From the NCBI RefSeq assembly GCF_050314555.1, contig NZ_JBNPNH010000002.1, positions 310,001-374,000 on the forward strand: a DNA stretch of 64,000 nt. The letters run 5' to 3'. The position numbers and the translations under genes are program-made. The stretch comes from Spyradosoma sp004558035 (GTDB lineage: Bacteria; Verrucomicrobiota; Verrucomicrobiia; Opitutales; UBA953). A model generated the notes under the pieces. That model ran no database searches and was not told the origin of the DNA. It saw only the letters and a list, made by a program, of their open reading frames with translations. This document shows, in pieces, positions 1 to 8,203 of the stretch. The number at the start of each line of letters is the position of its first letter. The stretch's first letter is position 1.

Positions 1-314
1 CAGACGAAGAGCGTCAGCACCGCAAGCGCGCGCAGCGGCAGAAGGTCCGCGAGAAATCTGAACGCGAGCACGCCCGCCCCGCCGAAGAGCACGAAGAAGC
101 TCCAGCGCGGGAAGCCCGCCAGATCGACTTCGCCGATCGTCGCGAGGTGATACGCGAACCACGCGAGCGCCGCCGCCCAGAGCAGATTGCCCGCGGCGCG
201 GGAACGCGGAAACGCGGTCAGCGCGGGCGCGAGACGCGTTTCCGCGAAGAAGAGCGCCGCTCCCGCCGCGCAGAAGACGCCGCCCGTGAGCGCGTATGCC
301 GAAAAAAGATTCAT
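1..314 (-). CDS. Membrane protein, 3' end cut by window edge
   Basis: The reading frame is open from an ATG at 314 down to base 1, giving 104 residues with no stop, so the C-terminus lies outside the window. The product is strongly hydrophobic. Likely membrane helices lie at about residues 3-22 (starting NLFSAYALTGG), 45-60 (LLWAAALAWFAYHL), 70-88 (WSFFVLFGGAGVLAF) and from 93 to the edge. Codon use (GC-rich third positions) matches neighbouring genes. I do not recognise the family; a multi-pass inner-membrane protein is all that can be said. No Shine-Dalgarno sequence is visible. The gap upstream (315-896) carries repeats, including one copy of a possible operator at 469-502. Confidence 0.65.
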   Translation of the reverse strand, partial: MNLFSAYALTGGVFCAAGAALFFAETRLAPALTAFPRSRAAGNLLWAAALAWFAYHLATIGEVDLAGFPRWSFFVLFGGAGVLAFRFLADLLPLRALAVLTLFV

Positions 315-896
315 TGCGCCAAGCCTACGCTTCGCCGTCGTCGGAGTGAAGCCAAGAAACGCGTGGCGGAGAAGGATTTTCGCGAACGCGTCGGATTCCC
401 CCGCGAGAACGCCTGTAAAACCAATGCTCTGGGGGAGAAATCCTCGAGGATTTTTTAGCCGCGGAAACTCACGGAAATCCTCACGGAGGCTCACGGAAAC
501 GCGCGGCGGTTTCGAGGAAGCGGCGTTTCGGCGCTTTTCCGTGGAGATTTCCGTGAGCTTCCGTGGTCAAGAAAAAGGAGTTTGCGTCTGCGGACAATAC
601 TGCGCCTCACGATCGAAGGCAGGAATGCCTTCGCCCCCAAGACGCGTTCCCGCAAAAGAAAGAAAATCCCTTAAAATCCCCGTAATCCCTGTTGAAAAAG
701 TTTTCGTCTGCGGATTTCGAGGAAGCGGCAGGTAAGCAAAGCGTGGAGCCATGCCGCCTTTCCCCTTTAAAACTTTTTTTGACTTCTCGGTTTTTCTTTG
801 CGCCTTGGCGTCTTGGCGGGAGAATTTGCGTCTGCGGATTTCGCGAAATTCGCGGTTCCGCGTTCCCGCGGATCTCCGTGAGCACTGAAAACGAAA
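315..896. repeat. Repeat-filled intergenic region
   Basis: No credible gene is seen in these roughly 580 bases. The stretch is a patchwork of short degenerate repeats. CTCACGGAAAT-like units recur at 468-500. A palindromic CCTCGAGG followed by T6 lies at 440-456. GAAGGCA-GGAA-TGCCTTC, a hairpin, lies near 616-633. The phrase GCGTCTGCGGA(TTTCG) occurs three times (near 585, 708 and 829), and GAGGAAGCGGC near 516 and 719. Near 800-822 the sequence GCGCCTTGGCGTCTTGGCGG resembles the 'CGCCAAGACGCCAAG' intergenic repeats seen in many PVC and cyanobacterial genomes. Open frames across this region have repeat-derived, low-plausibility translations. Confidence 0.6.
469..502. promoter_or_regulatory. 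Possible operator, copy 1 of a shared element
   Basis: TCACGGAAATCC, TCACGGAGGC and TCACGGAAAC lie end to end. The first 18 bases match the element at 59464-59504 at 16 positions, and it likewise sits upstream (about 155 bases) of a minus-strand gene start. It may instead be part of the surrounding repeat patchwork, so this call is tentative. Confidence 0.25.
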
Positions 897-927
897 AAGC
901 CGTTCCCGCGGGGAGCGGGAACGGCTT
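897..927 (-). terminator. Rho-independent terminator of nifJ, built from the genome word
   Basis: The arms AAGCCGTTCCCGC (897-909) and GCGGGAACGGCTT (915-927) pair perfectly over 13 bp around a GGGGA loop. On the minus strand the stem is followed by TTTTTCGTTTTC. It lies 21 bases past the nifJ stop. Each arm contains the GTTCCCG/CGGGAAC word that is abundant across the window. Confidence 0.85.
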
Positions 928-948
928 TCTTGTCGCGGAAGCGGAGGA

Positions 949-3900
949 TTATTCCGCCTTCGGGGCCGGTTCGTAGGCCTTCTTCGATTCCTGGTAGTAG
1001 TGGAATCGATTGGAGATTTCCTCCTGCGCCTTCGCGTAGAGCTCGGCGGCGTGCGCCGGGTTCGCGCGCTGCAGACCTTTGAATCGCGTTTCGAGGTTCA
1101 TGAAGTCCTGAAGCGCGGTCTTCGGCACGGGCGTGTCGAGCGTGAACGGATTCTTGCCGAGCGCGATGTTCGCCGGATTGTAGCGGAAGATCGGCCAGTA
1201 GCCGGATTCGACCGCGACCTTCTGGTGCGCCGTGCCGTCCGCGAGGTTACGGTAGCCGTGGGCGATGCAGTGCGCGTAGGCGATGATGATCGCCGGGCCG
1301 TCGTAGGCTTCGGCTTCCTTCATGGCCTGGAGCACCTGCGTGTCCTTGTAGCCGAGCGAGACGCGCGCGACGTAAACGTGGCCGTACTGCACGGCGATCT
1401 GCGCGAGGTCCTTCTTCGGGAGCTTCTTGCCCGCCGCGGCGAATTTCGCGACCGCCGCGATCGAGGTGGACTTGGACATCTGTCCGCCCGTGTTGGAATA
1501 GACTTCCGTGTCGAGGACGAGAATCTTGATGTTCTTGCCCGAGGCGATCGCGTGGTCGAGTCCTCCGTAGCCGATGTCGTACGCCCAGCCGTCGCCGCCG
1601 ACGATCCAGACGTTCTTCTTGACGAGGAATTCGGAGAGCGCGGCGAGGCGCTTGGCTTCCGGCGTTCCCGCGGCTTCGAGCTTCTTGTTCAGCTCGGCGA
1701 CGCGTTCGCGCTGCGCGGCGATGTCGGCTTCGGTGGTCTGCGGCGCTTCGAGAATCGCCTTGGCGAGTTCTTCGCCGACCGTTCCCGCGGCTTCGGCGAG
1801 AGCCTGGCGCGCGATTTCGGTCTTCTTGTCGATCGCGTAGCGCATGCCGAGGCCGAATTCGGCGTTGTCTTCGAACAGCGAGTTCGCCCAGGCCGGGCCG
1901 CGGCCGTCCTTATTGACGGAGTAAGGCGTCGTGGGCAGGTTGCCGCCGTAAATCGAGGAGCAGCCGGTGGCGTTGGCGATGTAGGTGCGGTCGCCGAAGA
2001 GCTGCGTCATCAGCTTGATGTAGGGCGTTTCGCCGCACGCGGAGCAGGCGCCGGAGAATTCGATGAGCGGCGTCATGAACTGCGAGTCGCGGATCGTGTT
2101 GCCGAGCTTCGTGCGGTCCGGATCGGGAAGATCCATGAAGAAGTCCCAGTTCTTCGCCTCGGCTTCGCGCAGCGGCGGCTGGGGCGCCATCATGAGCGCG
2201 TGGCGCGTCGGATCGTTCTTGTCCTTGCCGGGGCAGACGTGCGTGCAGATCGTGCAGCCCGTGCAGTCTTCCGGAGCGACCTGGATGGTGAACAGCGTTC
2301 CCGGGAAGTCCTTCGCCTTGAAGGGCACGCCCTTGAAGGTTTCGGGGGCGCCCGCCTTGAGCGCTTCCGGGTAGAACTTCGCGCGGATCGCGGCGTGCGG
2401 ACAGATCGTCACGCACTTGTTGCACTGAATGCAGAGTTCCGGATTCCAGACGGGAATCTGGTCGGCGAGGTCGCGCTTTTCGAAACGCGTCGTCGCGGAG
2501 GGGAACTTGCCGTCCGCGGGCATCGCGGAGGTCGGGATGAGGTCGCCCTTGTTCGCGATCATCATCGCCTGCACGCGCTTGAAGAATTCCGGCGCGCCCT
2601 TGTATTCCGGGAGCGTCTGCGGCTTCGCGTCGGCGTCCGGCGTCGCGGGAACGTCGATTTCATGCAGGTTGGCGAGCGAGTTGTCCACCGCCTTGAAGTT
2701 CATCTGCACGACTTCCTCGCCCTTCTTGGCGTAGGTCTTTTCGATGGACTTCTTGATCTGCGCGATGGCTTCGTCCTTCGGGAGAATGTTCGCGAGCGCG
2801 AAGAAGCACGCCTGCATGACGGTGTTCGTGCGGCCCTTCATGCCGGATTCGGCGGCGACCTTCGAAGCGTCGATGACGAAGACGCGGAGCTTCTTGGCGA
2901 TGATCTCCTCCTGCCATTCCTTGGAGAAGCGCTTCCACGTTTCCGCGGGCGCGAACGGCGAGTTCAGCAGAATCGTCGCTCCCGGCATCGCGTATTCCAG
3001 AATCGGCTGGCGGCCGATGAAGACGTACTGCGAGCACGCCACGAAGCCCGCCTTCTGGATGAGGTAGGCGGAACGGATCGGACGCGGGCCGAAACGCAGG
3101 TGGGAGACCGTCGAGGCGCCGGACTTCTTGGAGTCGTACACGAAGTAGCCCTGCGCGAAGTTCGGCGTCTGTTCGCCGATGATCTTGATGGAGTTCTTGT
3201 TCGCGCCGACCGTGCCGTCCGCGCCGAGGCCGACGAAGACCGCGCGCTTGACGTCGTCCGCCTCGATGTCGAACGCGTTGTCCCATTCGAGCGAGGTGTG
3301 CGTCAGGTCGTCGTAGATGCCGATCGTGAAGCGTTTCTTCGGAGCGGGCTTGGCGAGCTCGTCGTAGATCGCCTTGACCATGCCCGGGTTGAATTCCTTG
3401 GAGCCGATGCCGTAGCGGCCGCCGATGATGGTCGGCATCGCCTTGCCGGATTCGGCGTAGGCGGCGAAGACGTCGAGCAGCAGCGGTTCGCCGAGCGAGC
3501 CGGGTTCCTTCGTGCGGTCGAGCACGGCGAGGCTCTTCGCCGTCGCGGGAACGGCCTTCAGGAACGCTTCCGCGTCGAACGGCAGGAACAGGCGGACCTT
3601 GACGAGGCCGAGCTTCGCGCCCTGCGCGTTGAGCGCGTCGATCGTCTCTTCGATCGTTTCGCAGGACGAGCCCATGGAGACGATGACGCGATCCGCGTCC
3701 GGAGCTCCGTAGTAGTCATAAAGATGATACTGGCGGCCGGTGACTTCCGCGAACTTGTCCATGAGGTTCTGGACGATTCCGGGAACGGCGTCGTAGTATT
3801 TGTTGACGGCTTCGCGGCCCTGGAAATAGACGTCCGGATTCTGCGCGGTGCCGTGGACGTTCGGGCGCTCCGGCGACATGGCGCGGGCGCGGAAGGCGGC

Positions 3901-4509
3901 GATGTCCTCTTCGTCGATGACGGCGCGGATTTCGTCGTCGGAAAGCGTCTGAATCTTGGAGACTTCGTGCGAGGTGCGGAAGCCGTCGAAGAAGTGCATG
4001 AACGGCACGCGCGACTTGAGCGAAGCCGCGTGGGCGATGAGCGCCATGTCCTGCGCCTCCTGCCCGGAAGTGGAGTTGAGCATGACGAAGCCCGTCGAGC
4101 GGCAGCTCATCACGTCGGAGTGGTCGCCGAAGATCGAGAGCGCGTTCGTCGCAAGCGCGCGCGCCGTCACGTGCATCGTGAACGGAATGAGCTCGCCGGC
4201 GATCTTGTACATGTTGGGGATCATCAGCAGCAGGCCCTGCGAGGCGGTGAACGTCGTCGTCAGCGCGCCCGCGAGCAGAGAGCCGTGCACGGCGCCCGCG
4301 ACGCCGGCCTCGGACTGAAGCTGCTCGATGCTCGGGGTATTGTTCCAGAGATTGGGCATCTTCTTCGCCGACCATTCGTCGCACGATTCCGCCATCGGGG
4401 AGGAAGGCGTAATCGGGTAAATCGCGATTACCTCGCTGAGTCTGTAGGCGACGGAAGCGACGGCTTCGTTCGCGTCCATCGTTTTGAATTTGGATGTAGA
4501 TTTTGCCAT
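949..4509 (-). CDS. nifJ: Pyruvate:ferredoxin (flavodoxin) oxidoreductase
   Basis: The enzyme oxidatively decarboxylates pyruvate to acetyl-CoA and passes electrons to ferredoxin or flavodoxin; it is oxygen-sensitive and typical of anaerobic metabolism. The product is 1186 aa, the usual size for the fused homodimeric form. In order it has the N-terminal pyruvate-binding domain (SEVIAIYPITPSSPMAE), the transketolase-like domains, and a ferredoxin domain with two 4Fe-4S motifs (CIQCNKCVTICP near residue 690 and CTGCTICTHVCPG near 750). A further cysteine motif CSACGETP follows near 820, then the C-terminal TPP domain (NATGCSSIYGGNLP and GGDGWAYDIGYGGLDH). The ATG at 4509 was chosen because MAKSTSKFKTMDANEAVASV aligns with family N-termini; an upstream in-frame start at 4548 adds only basic residues. 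It is a single-gene unit ending in the terminator at 897-927 and is divergent from the peptidase gene at 4668. Confidence 0.97.
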   Translation of the reverse strand: MAKSTSKFKTMDANEAVASVAYRLSEVIAIYPITPSSPMAESCDEWSAKKMPNLWNNTPSIEQLQSEAGVAGAVHGSLLAGALTTTFTASQGLLLMIPNMYKIAGELIPFTMHVTARALATNALSIFGDHSDVMSCRSTGFVMLNSTSGQEAQDMALIAHAASLKSRVPFMHFFDGFRTSHEVSKIQTLSDDEIRAVIDEEDIAAFRARAMSPERPNVHGTAQNPDVYFQGREAVNKYYDAVPGIVQNLMDKFAEVTGRQYHLYDYYGAPDADRVIVSMGSSCETIEETIDALNAQGAKLGLVKVRLFLPFDAEAFLKAVPATAKSLAVLDRTKEPGSLGEPLLLDVFAAYAESGKAMPTIIGGRYGIGSKEFNPGMVKAIYDELAKPAPKKRFTIGIYDDLTHTSLEWDNAFDIEADDVKRAVFVGLGADGTVGANKNSIKIIGEQTPNFAQGYFVYDSKKSGASTVSHLRFGPRPIRSAYLIQKAGFVACSQYVFIGRQPILEYAMPGATILLNSPFAPAETWKRFSKEWQEEIIAKKLRVFVIDASKVAAESGMKGRTNTVMQACFFALANILPKDEAIAQIKKSIEKTYAKKGEEVVQMNFKAVDNSLANLHEIDVPATPDADAKPQTLPEYKGAPEFFKRVQAMMIANKGDLIPTSAMPADGKFPSATTRFEKRDLADQIPVWNPELCIQCNKCVTICPHAAIRAKFYPEALKAGAPETFKGVPFKAKDFPGTLFTIQVAPEDCTGCTICTHVCPGKDKNDPTRHALMMAPQPPLREAEAKNWDFFMDLPDPDRTKLGNTIRDSQFMTPLIEFSGACSACGETPYIKLMTQLFGDRTYIANATGCSSIYGGNLPTTPYSVNKDGRGPAWANSLFEDNAEFGLGMRYAIDKKTEIARQALAEAAGTVGEELAKAILEAPQTTEADIAAQRERVAELNKKLEAAGTPEAKRLAALSEFLVKKNVWIVGGDGWAYDIGYGGLDHAIASGKNIKILVLDTEVYSNTGGQMSKSTSIAAVAKFAAAGKKLPKKDLAQIAVQYGHVYVARVSLGYKDTQVLQAMKEAEAYDGPAIIIAYAHCIAHGYRNLADGTAHQKVAVESGYWPIFRYNPANIALGKNPFTLDTPVPKTALQDFMNLETRFKGLQRANPAHAAELYAKAQEEISNRFHYYQESKKAYEPAPKAE

Positions 4510-4598
4510 AACTGCCGCAATTTTGCGCTTCCCCCGCCTCCGATTCAACGCAAAAACGCGCCGGAAAAGAAGAACGCTCCCGCGCGCAGAGCGCTCTC

Positions 4599-4626
4599 TT
4601 TAAGCTTTGACCCTTAACCTTTTTTC
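4599..4626. repeat. Heptad repeat upstream of the C39-like gene
   Basis: TTTAAGC, TTTGACC and CTTAACC follow each other with a 7-base period and end in a T6 run. The same degenerate heptad array lies directly upstream of gltB (16155-16178), dapL (21507-21526) and serS (50161-50194). Confidence 0.6.
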
Positions 4627-4667
4627 TGTGTCGCCAGGCGCGGGGAGAAAAGGCAGACTCGCGGACG

Positions 4668-5972
4668 ATGAAAGCGTTCCCCCGAAAAATTTTCTTCCGG
4701 CGGCGCGTCGCGTTCGCCGCGTGCGCGCTCGCGGCGGCGTGCGGCGTTCCCGCCGTCGAAAGCCTCGCCGTGCCGGAAGCGCCCGAAGCCGCCGAGGACG
4801 CGTCCCGCGAAGCGGCGGAGTTCGCGCGCGCCGCGGAAAAATTCTGGGGCGAACCCGCGGAGGCGCTTTTCGACGCCGGCGGACTTTGGGCGGGGCGCCG
4901 CGCCCAAAAGACGGAGACGGGCGACAAGGTCGTCGAGACGCTGTTTTCCGTCTATCTGCGCGGCGAAAAAATTCTCGGGCTTCCCGCGGAGGAGGCGAAG
5001 GCGCGCGCGCGCGAGGGTCGGCTCGCCGAAATCGAGATCATGTTCTTCAACAAAGGCGATTCCGCGGCGCGCGAGGGTTTCGGCAGCAAAAGCGGAAAGT
5101 CCTCGGACGAAAAGGAGAAGTTCGTCCGCAAAAGCTGGAAGGCGAGCTTCGAAGCCGTGCGGGAACGCCTGGCGCCGCTGGGCGAGGAGACGCGCGGGCG
5201 CGCGGGAACCTCCAAACTGCGCCGCCGCGTTTCCGTCTGGAAAAGCGGCGAAACGGCGTTCGTGCTCGAGGCGGAGGAAAACGAATTCGTCCGCGTTTCC
5301 GTCGTTCCCGCCGCCGGGCTGAAGGAAACGCTTTCGGGCAAGGCGGACCGCGCGGACGCGGACGTGCGCAAGAGCGTCGTGCGCCGCCCGAACGGCGACG
5401 TCTTCATCGGCGGGCTGCCGATGATCGACCAGGGCGGCAAGGGCTACTGCGTTCCCGCGACGGTCGAGCGCGTGCTGCGCCACTACGGCGTCGGCGATGT
5501 GGACATGCACGAAATCGCCGAGCTCGCGGGAACGGGCGTCGGCGGCGGAACGTCCGTCCGCGAAGTCGTCGGCGGCCTCGCTCCCGTCGTCAAAAAAAGC
5601 CGCCTGAAATTCGCCTCCGTGCCGATGAATTTTTCGAAGATCAAAGTCTGCGCGGACAAAGGCGTACCGATGATGTGGTGCATGTTTTCGGCGCCCGAGT
5701 ATCTGGCGCGCCTGCGCGAAAACACGCTCGCGCGAGAGGACGCGGCGGACTTTTCCGCCTTCGCGCGCGGGCTGCGCCGGCAGGCCGTGCCCAAGATTTC
5801 GGGCGAGCTGCGCAAATACGCGCACATGTGCCTCATCATCGGCTACAACGCGAAGACGAAGGAAATCTGCGTCTCCGATTCCTGGGGCGATTCCGCCGCC
5901 GAACGCTGGATCCGCTTCGAGGACGCCCTCGCCTTCTCGCAGAAGGAGCCGCTCTGGATTCTGGAGCGCTGA
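4668..5972 (+). CDS. Exported C39-like (papain-fold) cysteine peptidase family protein
   Basis: The protein is 434 aa. It begins with a basic N-terminus and a hydrophobic, Ala-rich stretch (RVAFAACALAAACGVPAVES), consistent with a signal peptide. Residues about 35-240 are an unrecognised mixed helical region. The C-terminal part from about 250 is a Peptidase_C39-like domain. The proposed nucleophile is Cys261 in MIDQGGKGYCVPATVERVLR, the proposed histidine is His386 in KYAHMCLIIGYN, and Asp403 or so lies in CVSDSWG. These follow the Gln-x-Cys ... His ... Asp/Asn order of that family, so an active peptidase is plausible. Bacteriocin processing is not implied because no ABC transporter or leader peptide is nearby. 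The gene follows a heptad repeat and is divergent from nifJ. The substrate is unknown. Confidence 0.75.
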   Translation: MKAFPRKIFFRRRVAFAACALAAACGVPAVESLAVPEAPEAAEDASREAAEFARAAEKFWGEPAEALFDAGGLWAGRRAQKTETGDKVVETLFSVYLRGEKILGLPAEEAKARAREGRLAEIEIMFFNKGDSAAREGFGSKSGKSSDEKEKFVRKSWKASFEAVRERLAPLGEETRGRAGTSKLRRRVSVWKSGETAFVLEAEENEFVRVSVVPAAGLKETLSGKADRADADVRKSVVRRPNGDVFIGGLPMIDQGGKGYCVPATVERVLRHYGVGDVDMHEIAELAGTGVGGGTSVREVVGGLAPVVKKSRLKFASVPMNFSKIKVCADKGVPMMWCMFSAPEYLARLRENTLAREDAADFSAFARGLRRQAVPKISGELRKYAHMCLIIGYNAKTKEICVSDSWGDSAAERWIRFEDALAFSQKEPLWILER

Positions 5973-6062
5973 GGGCGCCGGAAAATCCCGCCGGGCGTTC
6001 CCGCGCCGCCTCAAAATTTTTCTCGCGGAGGCGCGGCACTTCGCGGATACTCTCCGCAGAAC

Positions 6063-6683
6063 ATGGCGAATTCATTTTTCACGATTTCAAAAATTGCGTT
6101 TTTGGCGTTCTGCGCCGCGGCGTTCCCGCAGGGGCTCTTCGCCCAACAGCAGCCGTCGGCGCGCCAGGTCGCCGCGCTCATCGAGGAAGTGACCGCGCTG
6201 CGCGACGAAGTCAACCGTCTGCGCATGGACGTCGAAGACCTCCGCGAACAAAACGCCGCGCTGCAGGAGAAGAGCGCATCCGCCAAAAACCGGGGCGCCG
6301 ATTTCGCAGCGGAAATCGCCGCGCTGCGCGTCGAGTTCGGCGGCAGGCTCGAAGCGCTCCGCCGCGAACTGTCCGCCGAAATCGAAAAGCGCCTCGCGCG
6401 CGCGAACGCCGAGACGAACGCCGCGCTGAAGGAATTCCGCCGCCAGGTCAACGAGGCGCTCGATTCCGCCGCCAAATCCGCTCCGAAAACGCCCGCGCCG
6501 ACGGCGGAGCCGAAGGATCTTCCCGCGAGCGGCATTCAATACAAGATCCGCGTCGGCGACACGCTGACCAAGATCGCGCGGGAACAGCGTTCCAAGATCG
6601 CGTGGATTCTTTACGTCAATCCCGGTCTGAATCCCGACCGGCTGCCCGCGGGCAAGGAAATCGTGATCCCGCAGGCGGACTGA
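6063..6683 (+). CDS. Exported coiled-coil protein with C-terminal LysM domain
   Basis: The protein is 206 aa. The N-terminus has a signal peptide ending near GLFAQQQ (cleavage probably after LFA). Residues about 33-65 and 82-135 are heptad-rich coiled coil (EEVTALRDEVNRLRMDVEDL), with an Ala/Pro linker after them. Residues about 157-204 form one LysM domain: YKIRVGDTLTKIAREQRSK then ILYVNPGLNPDRLPAGKEIV. LysM binds peptidoglycan or related GlcNAc polymers, so the protein probably sits in the cell envelope. It starts 91 bases after the C39-like gene and ends 31 bases before parB. A division or envelope-organising role is possible but unproven. Confidence 0.85.
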   Translation: MANSFFTISKIAFLAFCAAAFPQGLFAQQQPSARQVAALIEEVTALRDEVNRLRMDVEDLREQNAALQEKSASAKNRGADFAAEIAALRVEFGGRLEALRRELSAEIEKRLARANAETNAALKEFRRQVNEALDSAAKSAPKTPAPTAEPKDLPASGIQYKIRVGDTLTKIAREQRSKIAWILYVNPGLNPDRLPAGKEIVIPQAD

Positions 6684-6713
6684 GCTTTTCATCTTTTCGG
6701 ACAAGGAAAAAAC

Positions 6714-7712
6714 ATGGCGCAGCCCAAGAAAAAATTCGGCCTCGGCAGAGGCGTCAACAACATCATTTCGCAGTCCGCCGTGAAGAAGGCGGCGGAGGCT
6801 TCGTTCCGCAGAAACGCCGCTCCGGCGCCCGTTCCCGCGGCGCCCGCCGCTCCCGCGGGAACGCCCGCCGCGGCGAAGACCGCGGTGCCGATTCCGCCCG
6901 CCGCCGGATCCGCGCCCGCGTCTCCGTTCCGGGAAATCCCGATCGCCGCCGTCTCCGCCTCGCCGAACCAGTCCCGCAAGAATTTCGACGGCGGAGCGCT
7001 CGACGAGCTCGCCGACTCCATCCGCGCCGAGGGGCTCATGCAGCCGATCGTCGTGCGCGAAAAGGCGAAGGGCGAATTTCAGCTGATCGCCGGCGAGCGC
7101 CGTCTGCGCGCCTGCCGCATCGTCGGCATGAAGACGATTCCCGCGCGCGTGATGAAGGCGAGCGACGCCTCCAGCGCGGCGATGACGCTCATCGAAAATC
7201 TGCAGCGCGAAGACCTCGACCCGATCGAGGAAGCCTTCGGCATCGGCAGCCTGATGCGCGACTTCAATCTGACGCAGGAGGCGGTTTCCGAGCGCATCGG
7301 CAAGGCGCGTTCGTCCGTCGCCAACGCGCTGCGCCTGCTCTCGCTCGACCGCGAGATTCAGGGCTACGTCGGCAAGGGTCAGCTCAGCGTCGGCCACGCG
7401 AAGGTGCTGCTCGGCGTCGAGAACGAGATGGAGCGCCTGCTGCTCGCGCGGCGCTTCGTCGAGTCCGGATGCAGCGTGCGCGACGCCGAAAAGCTCGCGA
7501 AGAAAATCCGCGAAGGCAAGACGGCCTCCGCCAAGGCGGACGTTCCCGTCGTGCGCGAGATTTCGCAGGAGATCTTCAACATCGAAAAGAATCTCTGCTC
7601 GCGTCTGCACGCGAAGGTGCAAGTCAAGCACGGAAAGACTTCCGGAAAAATCATCATCGAGTACCACGGGAACGACGATCTCGCGCGGCTGCTCGAATGC
7701 TTCGGCATGTAA
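6714..7712 (+). CDS. parB: Chromosome partitioning protein ParB
   Basis: This 332-aa ParB/Spo0J family CTPase/DNA-binding protein binds parS and drives origin segregation with ParA. The start (MAQPKKKFGLGRGVNNII) resembles the ParA-interacting 'GLGRG' N-terminus, followed by an Ala/Pro-rich linker. The ParB/sulfiredoxin-like domain begins near residue 65 (IPIAAVSASPNQSRKNF). It carries the CTP-binding boxes LIAGERRLRA and TLIENLQREDLDPIEEA, then a helix-turn-helix (LTQEAVSERIGKARSSVANAL) and the C-terminal dimerisation region. A Shine-Dalgarno-like AAGGAAAA lies 6 bases upstream. No parA neighbour is seen; upstream is the LysM gene and downstream is rbfA. Confidence 0.95.
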   Translation: MAQPKKKFGLGRGVNNIISQSAVKKAAEASFRRNAAPAPVPAAPAAPAGTPAAAKTAVPIPPAAGSAPASPFREIPIAAVSASPNQSRKNFDGGALDELADSIRAEGLMQPIVVREKAKGEFQLIAGERRLRACRIVGMKTIPARVMKASDASSAAMTLIENLQREDLDPIEEAFGIGSLMRDFNLTQEAVSERIGKARSSVANALRLLSLDREIQGYVGKGQLSVGHAKVLLGVENEMERLLLARRFVESGCSVRDAEKLAKKIREGKTASAKADVPVVREISQEIFNIEKNLCSRLHAKVQVKHGKTSGKIIIEYHGNDDLARLLECFGM

Positions 7713-7728
7713 TCGGATTTCAACGACA

Positions 7729-8115
7729 ATGTCCCAACGAACCGTCCGCGTCAACGAACTGCTCCGCCTCGAAATCAGCGAAACGCTGCACCGCCGCTGG
7801 CAGAGCGAAAGCGCCCGCATCACCGTCACCTGCGTCGAGATTTCGTCCGACCTGCGCGAGGCGCGCGTGTTTTATTCCGTCATCGGCGGAGCCGAGGAAC
7901 GCGCCGCCGCGCGCCGGCTCTTCGAGCGCGTCGGCAAGACGCTGCGCATGGAAGTAGCCCGCCGCGTCATTCTGAAGTACACGCCCGCCTACCGCTTCGT
8001 CGAGGACAAGGGCGCCGCCGCGGGCGCGTCGGTCATCGACCTGCTCGACCGCGTCGCCGAAGAGGACGCCGCCCGAGACAGGAAATACGGCTCCGACGCA
8101 GCCCCCGAGTCCTGA
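7729..8115 (+). CDS. rbfA: 30S ribosome-binding factor A
   Basis: This 128-aa KH-fold protein acts in late maturation of the 16S rRNA 5' end in the 30S subunit. The start MSQRTVRVNELLRLEISETL matches the family's R-x-x-R-V-x-E-x-x-x-x-E-I pattern. The core ITVTCVEISSDLREARVFYS contains the conserved V-S-x-D-L-x-x-A-x-V-Y-x-S motif, and LRMEVARRVILKYTPAYRFV supplies the L-R-x-x-L-x-x-x-x-x-L-R-x-x-P-x-L-x-F pattern. It lies 16 bases after parB on the same strand. Length is normal. The usual neighbours (infB, truB) are not present here. Confidence 0.93.
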   Translation: MSQRTVRVNELLRLEISETLHRRWQSESARITVTCVEISSDLREARVFYSVIGGAEERAAARRLFERVGKTLRMEVARRVILKYTPAYRFVEDKGAAAGASVIDLLDRVAEEDAARDRKYGSDAAPES

Positions 8116-8203
8116 TTTCCGCGCGGGAACGCTTCGGGCTAAAAAAACCGTTCCTGCGAAGCGCGCGATTGTCTTTGAGCGGGAAATCGCGTAAGCTCGC
8201 GGC

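Noticed and set aside
1000..4617. A 1205-codon open frame on the plus strand opposite nifJ
   Set aside because: Arg/Val/Glu-rich shadow of a well-recognised gene; no motif, and the GC-rich third positions of the minus-strand gene explain the lack of stops.
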